From Siphonodentalium dalli (lineage: Eukaryota > Mollusca > Scaphopoda > Gadilida > Siphonodentaliidae): a DNA stretch of 64,000 bases. The position numbers and the translations under genes were made by a program. The stretch is taken from the NCBI GenBank assembly GCA_032622095.1, contig CP136061.1:259562077-259626076 (forward strand), written 5' to 3'. Under the pieces are notes generated by a model that was not told the origin of the DNA, ran no database searches, and worked only from the letters and a program-made list of their open reading frames with translations. Of the stretch, positions 1 through 12,453 are shown piece by piece; positions within the stretch are counted from its first letter, which is position 1, and each line of letters begins with the position of its first letter.

Positions 1-769
1 GTTACCCAGGTTGGAGAGAATTGTGATAAAGTTGCCCAGGTTAAGCAAATCTCACAATATGAGCGCGTTTTAAATGTACGTTACTGAGGGAAATACTGTT
101 CAGTTTGACAAGTGATAGCCCCCAATAACCATAAATTAAGAAATATTAGTTTTGAAGGTGGTCAATTTTATGGGAAAGTATAAATATTTTGTTGCTAAAC
201 ATGAAATTTTATTAACCTGGGTATACTTAATCACAATTCTCCCCAACCAACTTTGTCACAATTTCAGGAACCTGTGTAACTTTATCACAGAAACTACAGA
301 CAGCTCTGTAGTTATCCCTTTCAATATTGTGTGGATTCCCCCATTCGATCATAAAAGAATACATAGGAATGGTCTATTGTTCATTTGTAGGTATGTTCAG
401 ATAACAAAAGCAGACGGCAGACAGTAAATCCGATAATACAAGAGCAGATTTATTCATAATCATGGAGGGAAATGTTCAGATAATAAGTACAACAAACGAT
501 GGTAATTTTTTTAAACTTATGATCTGAATATTTCACAAGGGAACTAGTCGTCAAAGACAAGTACATGTATATATACATCAAAAGTAAAACAAACGAATTA
601 TTATACAAGGCGTGTATACATACGGTACCCATGCCCTTATAAAGAGAAGGGTCAGGGCCAGTCACCCAGTTACAACAACAACAACGTAGACAATAACAAT
701 TAACGTATATACAATATATCTAAATAGACAATTAATTAAGCGTGGGTCTATAACACGAAGAAAGACCCT
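1..769. other. Gene-free AT-rich stretch
   Basis: No exon-like ORF. Bases 1-42 resemble the reverse complement of about 226-295 (both contain a gttacccaggtt / tgataaag type motif), so this is probably the end of an inverted-repeat element. Bases 360-415 contain a motif also found inverted near 16970 and 31550 (a dispersed repeat). Confidence 0.5.
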
Positions 770-992
770 TGACCCTTTCATGACTGGAGCTTCCTGAAAT
801 GTTGCGAAAACCCTGTTACAAATTCCAATGCATTATCTTATACAATTATGTCTCCCATATACGGGTCATCACATATAAAAGATAATTTATTATGGACTAA
901 CAATATTTACCTGATGCATTATCTTATATACGCGAGGCTCCCTGTATGAGACTGGCATATAAAAGAGAATGCACTGGCACAGTGTCTCTAAC
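770..992. repeat. Diverged hairpin MITE (CCCTTTCATGAC type)
   Basis: Begins with 'ccctttcatgactggagc' and carries degraded versions of the 'aatgcattctcttatatatgcgag' hairpin core seen in younger elements at 39829, 42490 and 54952. The arms have decayed (e.g. 'aatgcattatcttataca'). Confidence 0.6.
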
Positions 993-1394
993 TTAACCCT
1001 TTACCCAACAGAAGGGCCCTGTGCCAATGCATTCTCTTATATATGCGAGTCGACCATAGGTCGCCTCGCATATATAAGAGAATGCATTGGCTTAACACAT
1101 TAAAAATTATAAAATTGTTAAAGAATGTAAGAAAAAATGTTAAAAAGTGTTAAAAAAAGATTTTGTTTAGGCCAATGCATTCTCTTATATATGCGAGGCG
1201 ACCTATGGTCGACTCGCATATATAAGAGAATGCATTGGCACAGGGCATAACTGTAACTATCACAATGTGGTCAAGGAGCCGGTTCCAATGATATCCATAT
1301 GTGTATGGTTCTATTGAGACAGACCGAAGTTTTTTTTAGGCTGTTGAAGCTTTATTTGGCCGGTTTTTGGCCGGTTTGTTGGGTAAAGGGTTAA
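993..1394 (+). mobile_element. MITE, TTAACCCTTTACCCAACA family, copy 1
   Basis: Terminal inverted repeats TTAACCCTTTACCCAACA / TTGGGTAAAGGGTTAA. Inside are two ~75-bp hairpins built on 'ccaatgcattctcttatat', the second being the reverse complement of the first, joined by an AT-rich spacer with 'acacattaaaaattataa'. An asymmetric module ('ggtcaaggagccggttcc') lies on one side only and gives the element an orientation. No coding capacity, so non-autonomous. Confidence 0.85.
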
Positions 1395-1565
1395 AGAGAC
1401 ACATCGGGCAACCCAAAATGACCCAGCATCATACTTTGCCGCGGTCAGATATAATGATTTGCTATATGTTTACACCTTACAAACCAACCTGAGCCTAAAA
1501 CAAAAATAGCATGGCGAAGGGTATGAACCTTTCAATCAATCAATGAAGGTGTCTAGATTGAAGTG

Positions 1566-1955
1566 TTAACCCTTTACCCAACAAACCGGCCAAAACCGCC
1601 CAAATAAAGCTTCAACAGCCTAAAATATCTTCGGTCTGTCTAAATAGAACCATACAAATATGGATATCATTGGAACCGGCTCCTTGACCACATTGTGATA
1701 GTTACAGTTATGCCCTGTGCCAATGCATTCTCTTATATATGCGAGTCGACCATAGGTCGCCTCGCATATATAAGAGAATGCATTGGCCTAAAAAAAATCT
1801 TTTTTTAACACCTTTTCTTACATTCTTTAACAATTTTATAATTTTTAATGTGTTAAGCCAATGCATTCTCTTATATATGCGAGGCGACCTATGGTCGACT
1901 CGCATATATAAGAGAATGCATTGGCACAGGGCCGTTCTGTTGGGTAAAGGGTTAA
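1566..1955 (-). mobile_element. MITE, TTAACCCTTTACCCAACA family, copy 2
   Basis: Same structure as the copy at 993 in the opposite orientation; the unique 'ggaaccggctccttgacc' module comes first. The two copies are only 171 bp apart and form a large inverted pair. Confidence 0.85.
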
Positions 1956-3263
1956 AGATCTCTCGATCTGTTCGAGCATGTTGTGCGCTTCTTGAGGGCT
2001 TGGCGCCCAACCACTATTATTAGAAAAAAATTAGGATCGTCAATGCTGCACCAGCGCAGCTGCTGGCATGGAAAGGTTAATTGGGCCGAAATCTAGAACT
2101 AAATGTTTGGATAAGTAAATTAATGAATATTATATTTTAACAGAGCGTTGTTTTTGCTTTGTTCTGCTGCGGGGGGGGGGGGGGGGGGGGTCTAATCGAA
2201 AATCAAATGTGAAAAGTAAACTAGACATATAACATTAAGGCTAACAAGTTGGAGCAAACGATTGATAGTGTATTTAAATACACAAAACCATAACTACTGG
2301 ACATACGACAACCGACCACAAAATCAGGATGACTATAGCATGATACGGAAGAGATATTATCATAATGTTTGTAAGTGTATTTTCGTGCTGGTGTGTGAAT
2401 TTTTGCACTCCATATAAGCAAAGGCTATATATAATTACAAAATTAGTTTAGGTACCAGCATGGGTGTCTAAATCAGAAGACCCACCATGGCTTATTATTC
2501 GTGTATGTGTGGTTATAATCACGCTCCATTAAGTCGATAAGTGTGCATCTAACAATTACAGCATTCCTGGGCAGCCTCAATTTATAAATTATTCCAAACA
2601 AAAGTGACCCCAGTAGACACTCGTGTGTCAATTTGTTTCAATTTGTTTCTAACTTCTGATAATTGTGATAGATCTATACGTGTCACATTCAATGTCAGAG
2701 GTTTCAGTAGTAATCGTTCATAACCTGGCCAGCATGACCCGTATTATTTTACAACGCCCTCATCGATCCTTATACCAATTAAACTACCCATACATTATTC
2801 CACAGGTCACTGGTACAAAATTGGTCATACCACTAAAAGTACATATATATACTATAAGTATTGTATTACATGATCCTACCCTTGTTCCATTCAATAAACC
2901 CATTCAATAAATTGTGATATTAAACGTTCGTTTAATACAGGAAATAGTGGACAGGTGACATTTGACATCCGGTTTGTCGTCTGTTTACATTCCGTATGCT
3001 ACGTATCAAAAATACTATGACTTCCATATTTTTCCAACAAACTATAACGAATGCTGAGTTTGAAAAGTTATGTCATTAAATATACGCCATTAAATACGCC
3101 AATAGTCTTTGTTTATCTGGGACTATTTCTTTACGCGGGCAAACAACGCATATAGTTACGCGAAACGTCATCGCATGCCTTATAGAAGCCGATGTTAGTT
3201 TTGCGTCCCATTTGTTGATTTAAATATGTTTTGTCGAGGTTTTGGATCATGTAACAAATAGAA
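1956..3263. other. Gene-free stretch with poly-G tract
   Basis: No supported exon. A 20-base G run lies at 2171-2190. The remainder is AT-rich and I recognise nothing in it. Confidence 0.6.
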
Positions 3264-3407
3264 TCTACAACTCGTCCCCAGTTTATAGCGGAATTTACAA
3301 AACTCGTCCAGTAAATTAGGTCTGGACCTCGCCAAAGGCTCGGTCCAGACCTAATTTACTGTACTCGTTTTGTAAATTCCACTATAAACTGGGGACTCGT
3401 TGTAGAT
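3264..3407. repeat. Palindromic hairpin element
   Basis: Inverted arms 'cagtaaattaggtctggacc' / 'ggtccagacctaatttactg' with outer arms around 'cagtttatag' and 'ctataaactg'. A fold-back MITE is likely. Confidence 0.75.
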
Positions 3408-3979
3408 CCTCTATATATATGATATAGATAATTTTAGTGTTATGACCAAGTTTGTGACATTATTCCATTGTAAAGTTAAACAAACGGCAATATATTCGCT
3501 TTTCAGATACCATGTTCAAGAAACGGCCTTAATTAATTATTCCCTCCAAATAATTGATTCGGAAACCTATGTTTTTGCGTTAGTATTATCACCCAAAACG
3601 AATAATAAACTTTTCTAGTGCATACCTTTATAAATGAATGAGAGAATCCATTTAGGATCATACAGAAGTGAAAAGATAATTCTGACTAATCATGGAATAA
3701 TTAAAACGTCCAATAAAGGTGCTATTATTTAGGACCAAATAAATCAGAATGGGTTGAAAGTTTTTCCGACTGCGTGTTTTGTAACCAGGACGGACTGACT
3801 CCAACCATACTTAGAACAAGACGGCTGTCAATCAAGACTACGTGTTTTGTAGATGTGGTTTAATATCTTCTTGGGTGGTGCCATCGATGTATTTAATTGA
3901 ATGACTGCATGGTCCTGTGTTGTTTATTGACAATATGTAATGTACGTTTGTCTCTCGTGTCACAGGGGCCTGTACGCGC
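3408..3979. other. Gene-free stretch
   Basis: AT-rich with no exon-like ORF. The last part (from about 3958) is the outer end of the palindromic element that follows. Confidence 0.5.
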
Positions 3980-4150
3980 TCCGCTGTCCGCCCCCCTTTT
4001 GCACTGCCCATATACTGTATTATACGTCGCCTCTATATACGCGCTTCTTCGCGTTAATGGAACATTCTATATAATGTTCCATTAACGCGAAGAAGGCGCG
4101 TATATAGTGGCGGCGTATGTGGGCAGTGCAAAAGGTGGCGGACAGCGGAG
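3980..4150. mobile_element. GC-rich palindromic MITE
   Basis: Arms 'ctccgctgtccgcc' / 'ggcggacagcggag' continue through 'gcactgccca', 'tatatacgcgc' and 'gttccattaacgcgaag' to a centre near 4070. The flanking 'caggggcctgtacgcgctcc' recurs inverted inside the 374-bp array at 5121, so the two are related. Confidence 0.75.
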
Positions 4151-4714
4151 TATGGGAGGCAAATTCACATTTAATAATTAATTGCGCTTAAGTGTAATTC
4201 ATGGTTATATGTAACAAAACACCCCTGGTGAATAAATAGGTTTCTCCATAACTTAGCATTAACTCCTATTGACATGTCACCTCTTGGTTTCATTGGTTGA
4301 TTGGGTAGGGAGCTAGCCCAACTTCTTTATCAAAATGGCTGACTCGCAATAGTATCACCTTCTGTTTTAGTTGGAGCGACTCGTGATAGCATTATATTAT
4401 CTTCGGTATATATTAGTTGAGGCTACTTGCAATAGCATTACTTCTGTATTAGTCAGGGCGACATTGATTTTCTAAATTTTTGAGTATACAGGCACCACCA
4501 TATGAGGGAAGCAAGCCCTCGGTGACACCACATTCACACTATATGATCATGGAAATACTATAGATTTGTGCAAGAGTGCTGATTTAATAAGAAAAACTAG
4601 AGCTCCAGGACTGAGACACCAAAGCTCCAGTGATTACACACCATTTTTGGACAGGGATGCTGATAATATTAAAATAGGGTTTTTTCCCCCTGATTTAAGT
4701 CAATAAGTAAACCA
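4151..4714. other. Gene-free stretch
   Basis: No supported gene. Short diverged repeats of 'gagcgactcg(t/c)gatagcatta' type at about 4370-4460. Confidence 0.4.
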
Positions 4715-4928
4715 TACAGTAATGCTCTAATTAATCGACTCCTTAACCACAGCAGAATTATGGATAACTTTTCAGGATTTAGTCGGAAATATGGCTTGTT
4801 GCCATTCATTGGAAAGCTCTCGAGAGCTTTTCGATGAATGGCAACAAGCCATATTTCCGACTAAATCCTGAAACGTTACCCATAATTCTGCTGTGGTTAA
4901 GAAGTCGATTAATTAGAGCATTACTGTA
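4715..4928. mobile_element. Palindromic MITE, CAGTAATGC family, copy 1
   Basis: Nearly perfect palindrome of about 105-bp arms, from TA|CAGTAATGCTCTAA to TTAGAGCATTACTG|TA. Arm landmarks are 'ccacagcagaattatgg', 'caggatttagtcggaaatat' and 'ggcttgttgccattcat'; the centre is 'agctctcgagagct'. The flanking TA fits a Tc1/mariner-like target duplication. Confidence 0.85.
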
Positions 4929-5120
4929 TGAGGTAAGAAAGCCCTCATGCAGTGACACCGCATGCATGTATAGGCTAAAATCTGTGCAAAAATACATTAA
5001 AAACATCATACAAAAAATTACTAAGAGTTCCGGGAAGGCGACATCAATTCTTTGGATAGAGGGATGCTGATAATATGTAATTAGGGATTCTCCTTGTTGA
5101 ACACATACTCACAGATTGCA

Positions 5121-6417
5121 GATTGCTGTTACAGTAAACTCATACTAGTATATTTACATACACCTGATATCTCTTACGATTTCCCCATAGCGTTACGGTA
5201 GACACACCCCTTATTCAATGCGTTCATAAACCTATGAACGTAACGTGACGTCACTTCCAGTGTCGTTCATAGGTTTATGAACACATTGGTCCCGGCAATT
5301 ATTTGCGCTTAAGCGCAATTCATTATTAAATGTGAATTTGGCCTCCCATAGCGGAGCGCGTTACAGGCCCCTGTGCTCGTGTGGAATATTTATAAATTTT
5401 CCTTTATTTTTTTGGCGGGAAGGTCGGTCACACTGTCTCACCTATGTCTATGATTCAGTATGAATACCAGTAGGTCAACATGACCGCTTTCGCAGATTGC
5501 TGTTACAGTAAACTCATACTAGTATATTTACATACACCTGATATCTCTTACGATTTCCCCATAGCGTTACGGTAGACACACCCCTTATTCAATGCGTTCA
5601 TAAACCTATGAACGTAACGTGACGTCACTTCCAGTGTCGTTCATAGGTTTATGAACACATTGGTCCCGGCAATTATTTGCGCTTAAGCGCAATTCATTAT
5701 TAAATGTGAATTTGGCCTCCCATAGCGGAGCGCGTTACAGGCCCCTGTGCTCGTGTGGAATATTTATAAATTTTCCTTTATTTTTTTGGCGGGAAGGTCG
5801 GTCACACTGTCTCACCTATGTCTATGATTCAGTATGAATACCAGTAGGTCAACATGACCGCTTTCGCAGATTGCTGTTACAGTAAACTCATACTAGTATA
5901 TTTACATACACCTGATATCTCTTACGATTTCCCCATAGCGTTACGGTAGACACACCCCTTATTCAATGCGTTCATAAACCTATGAACGTAACGTGACGTC
6001 ACTTCCAGTGTCGTTCATAGGTTTATGAACACATTGGTCCCGGCAATTATTTACGCTTAAGCGCAATTCATTATTAAATGTGAATTTGGCCTCCCATAGC
6101 GGAGCGCGTTACAGGCCCCTGTGCTCGTGTGGAATATTTATAAATTTTCCTTTATTTTTTTGGCGGGAAGGTCGGTCACACTGTCTCACCTATGTCTATG
6201 ATTCAGTATGAATACCAGTAGGTCAACATGACCGCTTTCGCAGATTGCTGTTACAGTAAACTCATACTAGTATATTTACATACACCTGATATCTCTTACG
6301 ATTTCCCCATAGCGTTACGGTAGACACACCCCTTATTCAATGCGTTCATAAACCTATGAACGTAACGTGACGTCACTTCCAGTGTCGTTCATAGGTTTAT
6401 GAACACATTGGTCCCGG
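5121..6417. repeat. 374-bp tandem array, about 3.5 copies
   Basis: Unit begins 'gattgctgttacagtaaac' at 5121, 5495, 5869 and 6243, an exact 374-bp spacing. Copies are virtually identical; one difference seen is 'ttgcgctt' vs 'ttacgctt' near 6050. Each unit contains an inner palindrome (gttcataaacctatgaac ... gttcataggtttatgaac) and 'gacgtcac'. No ORF. Confidence 0.9.
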
Positions 6418-7512
6418 AAATCACTGGGGATTGTCGGAAATTACCGACTGCTTGAGTATCTAGTAGGTCCGGATTTGGCAAGAAATTTGTTTCGGTCTAC
6501 AATCAGTGTTTTTGCACGGTGTTACTGAGCGTTGATGTTAAAAAAAACGCGCTACTCAATAGAGTTTTATCATTTTCCTTGCCGCTACAAATATTCCCCC
6601 GAACCTCACAAATATATCATTATGGTAGAACGGCGTGTTGTCGATTTCTTATCCGCAGCCGAAACTTAATTGTTAGTTTCAGATATTAATCATTCTTGAA
6701 ATCAATACGTCTACATTAGTTACTAGCTAAACAAGACATTTTGTCATATGTGTATACTTTACTGTGAAATTGCGTTTCTTCCGTTCTCCATGAATGGATT
6801 CTGAAAATGTTTGGTTTTCCAAAAAACAAGGATTCGAACTGTCTGAACTGAACTCCATGCGTTCGTTTAAATAGATGAATAAATAGTGGGAAAGACATAC
6901 AATCCTAGTTCATAATGAATTTAAGTATTTAAATATAAATAATAAACGGCGGATTCAACGTGGTCATGGGTTTTGACCGCGTTAAAAAAATCAGCAAACT
7001 CCAAGCCAGTTTGCTGATTTTTTCTCGCGGTCAAAACCCCATGACCGCATTGAAACCGCCGTTCATTTCTTATATATACAACAACAGCCATTGGGAATAA
7101 ATAATTAAAGTCCTAAATATGATTCCCATCATGGATTCTACAATTTCTAGTATATAATAGTATAATGGCATATATATACCTTGAAACATGATTGATCATG
7201 ATTAGGAAAAACAAAAATACCTGTGATTAGGGTTTCCCACCTACCCTAGAAAAAGGTGCCTACCCAAAACTCTTTTGTGGGACTGTGGACACAGATTTTT
7301 TTTATTCAGTGGGAAGGGCATTGGAAGGTATCTCACCCATTTTCAAACCTCTCCTATAAAAACATTTAGAAATTTTATTTGTTTAGTGCCCTCACTAATT
7401 CAAGGAACAATATTTAGTGTTGAACCTTTCAATCAATCAATGAAGGTGTCTAGATTGAATTGTTAATGACCCAATGGAATTCAGAACTAAAAAATTTTGA
7501 AAAAAACAAATT
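6418..7512. other. Gene-free stretch containing one palindrome
   Basis: No convincing exon. Apart from the palindrome at 6945-7063 it is AT-rich. Bases 7423-7462 ('gaacctttcaatcaatcaat') repeat the sequence at about 1527-1565. Confidence 0.5.
6945..7063. repeat. Palindromic hairpin element
   Basis: Arms 'aacggcgg', 'ggtcatgggttttgaccgcg' and 'aaaaatcagcaaac' are mirrored by 'gtttgctgatttttt', 'cgcggtcaaaaccccatgac' and 'ccgccgtt', around the short loop 'tccaagcca'. Confidence 0.8.
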
Positions 7513-7676
7513 AGAGTAATGCTCTAAGTAATCGACAGCAGAATTATGGGTAACTTTTCAGGATTTAGTCCGAAATATCCGATGAATGGCATCAAGCCAT
7601 ATTTCCAACTAAATCCTGAAAAGTTACCCATAATTCTGCTGTGTTTAAGGAGTCGATTACTTAGAGCATTACTGTA
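7513..7676. mobile_element. Palindromic MITE, CAGTAATGC family, copy 2 (shortened)
   Basis: Same arms as the 4715 copy, but part of the left arm has been lost near 7575-7590, so the palindrome is asymmetric. Ends at GAGCATTACTGTA. Confidence 0.75.
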
Positions 7677-7890
7677 CCTACCCTAGTATTATTTTAGAAA
7701 ATTTAACCCCAAACATAGGTATTATTTTTTCCCCTCAGCATCTCTCAATGTTCCTTATGTTGTAAGCACTGACACCTGATTATCAAATTTATAACCTCCA
7801 CCTGTTTTATGATGAGATTTTATTGGCATTCTCACACTTTGGAATTGTTGGGGAGCTCAGCTGTTCTTTTATCCAAGGAAACACTCTTAC

Positions 7891-8032
7891 CTGTGGAATA
7901 CTCCCAAAGGTGTCTTAATGAATATCTCACCATTGCTGAAGACATCAACAACATGAATACAAACATTGCCATGTATCCCGGTTATTAGTTCATCCCTTCC
8001 CTCAGGACTGTTTATTGTTACAATCAGTGTAC
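7891..8032 (-). CDS. Putative exon of an unrecognised gene, minus strand
   Basis: Read on the minus strand, an acceptor (tttattatctcag|GT) and a strong donor (CACAG|gtaagag) bracket a stop-free 142-nt exon. It encodes about 47 residues including 'GTLIVTINSPEGRDELI', 'GIHGNVCIHVVD' and 'IKTPLGVFHR'. The alternation of hydrophobic residues suggests beta-structure. I do not recognise the family; a resemblance to ILEI/FAM3-type 'GIH' strands is too weak to name. No partner exon was found on the minus strand, so it may belong to a gene with large introns or be chance. It lies 6 kb before the first CPED1 exon found and on the opposite strand. Confidence 0.4.
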
Positions 8033-8096
8033 CTGAGATAATAAATGTCTTGTTTTTATAATACCTAGCAAGCCTTTGGAAATTGCCTACTAACAC

Positions 8097-8422
8097 TTTG
8101 TGATTAGAATTAATCGCTTACATTCATGGTCAACTTGGGTACCCATTCAACTTCTTTCCAACCAATTTAAGCCGCAGAGATTTTTGAGGTGAATAGAGTT
8201 CATTGACTTTGGAGATGGTTCGGTTTCGATTGTACTACATCACCTCTGGTATTTCTGATCATTAGTTCAGCGTGTTGTAATTGTGATATCAGCTACTTTG
8301 AGCCCATCATGGTGTGATCATAGATAAAGCCACATGCCGCCTTTAGACGCACACCCATTTATATACTACATGCAATATAACAATATACTGTCTTAAAGGT
8401 GGGTTCAGGGTTCCAGACCCAA
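8097..8422. other. Gene-free stretch
   Basis: No supported feature. Confidence 0.4.
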
Positions 8423-8671
8423 GCCTTGAAATAGGGTGTCTGTCATTTGCAGAATGAGGTCCCCAGAGGGTGAATTTAGTGATGCTACCCCGCATAGCGG
8501 GCTAGCATCACCAAATTCACCCTCTGGGGACCTCATTCTGCTTACACCTCAGCAGAATGAGGTTCCCAGAGGGTGAATTTGGTGATGCCAACCCCCTATG
8601 CGGGGTATCATCATTAAATTCACCCTCTGGGGACCTCATTCTGCAAATGACAGACACCATATTTCAAGGCT
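8423..8671. mobile_element. Fold-back MITE, GCCTTGAAATAGGGTGTCTG family, copy 1
   Basis: Ends 'gccttgaaatagggtgtctg' / 'acaccatatttcaaggc' are inverted. Inside are four copies, in alternating orientation, of the 'cagaatgaggtccccagagg' module, with 'gctaccccgcatagcgggct' at the hairpin tips. Confidence 0.8.
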
Positions 8672-8946
8672 TGTCCAGACCTCCGGTTGCAACAACAGCA
8701 TGAAAAAACATCTAATTTAATGTCGTTTTCTGCTTTGTTCTGTTGAGAAAATGTTGCAAACTAAATATGACATATAAACTAGACATATAAATACTAAAGA
8801 AAATCATTTTGTTGTTTAAAAATTAACAAAGTTATTTTTGGTGTCCCTCTAAATCGTCAAAACAACATGAAATAAATGGATAGAAGTTTCACAATCAAAG
8901 AAAATAGCGTCTTTTTTTGTTGCACTTATTGTTCCAAACATGTTAT
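8672..8946. other. Gene-free stretch
   Basis: AT-rich; nothing recognised. Confidence 0.5.
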
Positions 8947-9333
8947 TTAACCCTTTACCCAACAGAATGGCCCTGTGCTAATGCATTCTATTATATATGC
9001 GAGTCGACCATAGGTCGCCTCGTATATATAAGAGAATGCATTGGCTTAACACATTAAAAATTATAAAATTGTTAAAGAATGTAAGAAAAAATGGTAAAAA
9101 GTGTTAAAAAAAGATTTTTTTTAGGCCAATGCATTCTCATATATATGCGAGGCGACCTATGGTCGACTCGCATATATAAGAGAATGCATTGGCACAGGGC
9201 ATAACTGTAACCATCACAATGTGGTCAATGAGCCGGTTCCAATGATATCCATATTTGTATGGTTCTATTGAGACAGACCCAAGATAATTTAGGCTGTTGC
9301 AGCTTTATTGGCCGTTTGTTGGGTAAAGGGTAA
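8947..9333 (+). mobile_element. MITE, TTAACCCTTTACCCAACA family, copy 3
   Basis: Full-length two-hairpin element in the same orientation as the 993 copy, with scattered substitutions in the terminal part ('gggtaaagggtaaa'). Confidence 0.8.
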
Positions 9334-10872
9334 AAGACATATTACATTGTATGGACTTGTTCAGGTGCGTGAAATTAATAAACTAGTACTCAGGGACTAT
9401 GCCAACATGGGGAACGTAGCATTCTACATGTACTAACATTGCTGAAAATCTCAAAGAATTCAACCATACCACTCCATGGAAAACACCGTCTGAACTACAA
9501 CCAATTGTATATATTTACATCTCGATCTGGGACCAACTATTGGTGATAATCTAACACAAATGATTTCACCATCGAGAGTCCTTGCATTTACATAATATAT
9601 AAGAATGACGATGTGTATCATCAACTTGGATTAATATTCGTAACAATTAACTACTTGATCAAGATTATTCTTAATTTCTATTTGATCACCCTAAGGGAGT
9701 GCTTTAGTACACTAGAACCTGATCAAAATGTAAAATAATTTTTGTCAAACTTAGCCTGGAAACCTGAATACATCATTAAAGAGGTATACTCACGATTCCT
9801 GGCCAATTTTTGCGAAACCTATTTTATGTTCTATTTATTCCTGGACAAACACGGAGTATACTGACCATAAATGCAAGCTATATAACCTGGAAATAGGAGA
9901 CGAATTCCACTTACCCGTAAATGTCAAAAATTGGAAGAGACATATCGAACCGTACTACTATACTAGGCCAAAGACGATGAAATTTAACACACATTTCAAC
10001 ACTAAAGTGTTGAATGGTAGAATATTGGCCTATTTGACTCTCTTTATCCGAAAAGCCCTCAAATTTTGCCAGGAACACCCTGGGGCTTAACTATGGGCCA
10101 AGCTGAACCACTACACATCCTACAATATGGACATACTATATATTCCCAACCCAAACCTGTGGATACACTACATGTACTTCTCATGTGGTAATACTTTAGA
10201 TTTGTCCCTGTCAAAAATTGAAACTTCATTAGAACCACAATACCTCACCCCACCCCATGATACAAACCACCCACCCCCCAATATTTCTCATGCGGCTTTA
10301 TTCTAGATTTCGCCCATTTTGTTAAGAAAAGAAACCTCATTAGAACCACCATAACACCACAATTTCCATTGAAAGTACACAGCTACTCCCACCCCCTCCC
10401 CCAACCCGTGCATGTGTCACATATTTTATATATTATCATGTTCTGTATTGTATAGCTTCAACATCATTACATTTATGAAAACAAGCTAATAAATCGTATC
10501 TGAGTGCATAAAATAACACTTTTGGAACGAGAAATGCCACTTGAAGATATTATTTTTTTACATTGTGTGTTTTCAATCAATTATTTCATATTGTTTGGAT
10601 GTTTTAGATGACAACAAAAATTATTGTGTTAATTTTTCACCAACAAAATGTCATTCTTTGGTATTTATAGGTCAAGTTGATATGTCTCATTTGGGTGTCA
10701 ATCAGGGGTGGAAAGCAACAGAGGGCAAGGGGTACAACTTCCAGTAAAGGGCACTTTTTTCAGTCAGAGGTATTGGCATAAATGCTAAAACGGCAAAATT
10801 TGGTAATAATACCATATTTTAAATCACATTCCAGGTCCATGCTCATATTAGATCATATTAAGCAGCTAGAAC
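9334..10872. other. Gene-free stretch with diverged dispersed repeats
   Basis: Bases about 9350-9480 ('ggacttgttcaggtgcgtga' ... 'gccaacatggggaacgtagc') recur diverged at about 12915-13050 and inverted at about 20880-20985, so this is an old dispersed repeat. Bases 10200-10400 are C-rich runs. No exon supported. Confidence 0.5.
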
Positions 10873-11113
10873 AAGCCTTGAAATAGCATGTCTGTCATTT
10901 GCAGAATGGGGTCCCCAGAGGGTGAATTTAGTGATGCTACCCCGCATAGTGGGCTAGCATCACCAAATTCACCCTCTGGGAACCTCATTCTGCTGAGGTG
11001 TAAGCAGAATGAGGTCCCCAGAGGGTGAATTTGGTGATGGTAGGGTAGCATTACTAAATTCACCCTCTGGGGACCTCATTCTGCAAATGACAGACACCCT
11101 ATTTCAAGGCTTG
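10873..11113. mobile_element. Fold-back MITE, GCCTTGAAATAGGGTGTCTG family, copy 2
   Basis: Same architecture as the copy at 8423: inverted ends 'caagccttgaaatag' / 'ctatttcaaggcttg' and alternating 'cagaatgaggtccccagagg' modules. One tip has been shortened at about 11036-11045. Confidence 0.8.
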
Positions 11114-12453
11114 AGAATGGTTATAATTGTCTTTTAGGACTATTATTACAATGCTGTTTTAGCTGATCTCTGCAGGTTGGAAAAAAATTTCAGGCACGTA
11201 TGGCATTTTTTCCCTTTCGATCATTTTTTGTACCCACCCACCGCCAATTTTGTTTCCGTTTACGGCAGTTTTTTCCGACCATTTTTTGACACCCACCCCC
11301 CCTTTTAACACTAAAACAGAGATTTGCGGGGGGGGGGGGGGAATTCACTTTAAACAGCTGTATCTGAATTTCTGTGCATACTATTTATCATGGATGTTAA
11401 CATGGACATGTAAATAGGAATGAGTCATTTTGAGATCATTCGGCCAAAAAAACATGGCTGCCAGCGGCCATCTTGGATTTCAAAATTTGCAACAATATAC
11501 AACACGATAACTGCCTGCAGTCAGTTTACCAGTTAGAATTACATTATTTCTCTCATTCAAGGTGGTTTTGAAGCCCAACTCATTGCCAAAACACTTAAAA
11601 AGCAAGCAGAATTTTTTTTTTTAGTTGCGGAAAAAATTGCTTGTTGGTGACTTTGACCACCCACCCACCCCGGCATACGTGCCGGAAATTTTTGAATTGT
11701 TTATCTCTTCATGAAATGCGTTATTATAAAGTCTCTTACATCTTTCTACTCACGGAATTCGAGAACCCTAGAAATAATAAAGATGGTAATTTTGCACATT
11801 CAGCACAATCACTATCTCTCGAGTTATTCCAGTTATACTCGTAATTATTTGCTCATTATTTGTGGTAATCAGACAGGTGAGAGATAAAGTTCTCAGCCTC
11901 CTCTCTTAAATACAGGAATTAAGATATGCATTCCTATGATTATCTCACATAAATACACACAATTCTTTGATGTTTGATCTCGCTACCAGTCATGGCGCAG
12001 TTAAAAAATCAACGAAGAGCCGCCTGCAAAGTGTGAAATTATTAATAAAAATATTTTATCCACCGAACTAGTAACCCACATACTAAATTTCAGTTGAGAT
12101 TATCCAAAAGCGAACGGACGCACGGAGGGACAAACCAATAACATAATAGTATTAATACGACCATATTTTAAACTGGCGTATACAAAAGTATATAATTGAT
12201 CTATTAAGAGATGAGTTTTTGGCCACAAGTGATGTGAAAAACTCTGGCAGGGTGATCAAATAGAAATGGAGAATAATCTTTCTGGGAGTAGTTATTTTTA
12301 CAAATACTGTCCAAATTGACAACACATGCCGTCATTCTTATATATTAATTAAATGCAGTGACTCTAATCGTCTTTATGTTGAAATCATTTTCATTGGTTT
12401 ATTCCCGACAGTTGCCTCCCGAATGGAGAAGTAAATATTAACAATTGTGCATA
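11114..12453. other. Gene-free stretch
   Basis: Contains a poly-G tract near 11329-11341 and C-rich patches (11225-11310, 11660-11675). No exon supported. Confidence 0.5.

Noticed and set aside
1708-2023. Overlapping ORFs on both strands with 'MRVDHRSPRIYKRMHW'
   Set aside because: This peptide is the translation of the MITE hairpin and reappears at 39558, 42884, 45248, 50382 and 60330 on either strand. It is palindrome translation, not a gene.
4834-5070. ORF starting 'MNGNKPYFRLNPE'
   Set aside because: Translation of the CAGTAATGC palindrome arm; the same peptide appears at 12576, 27424 and 39902.
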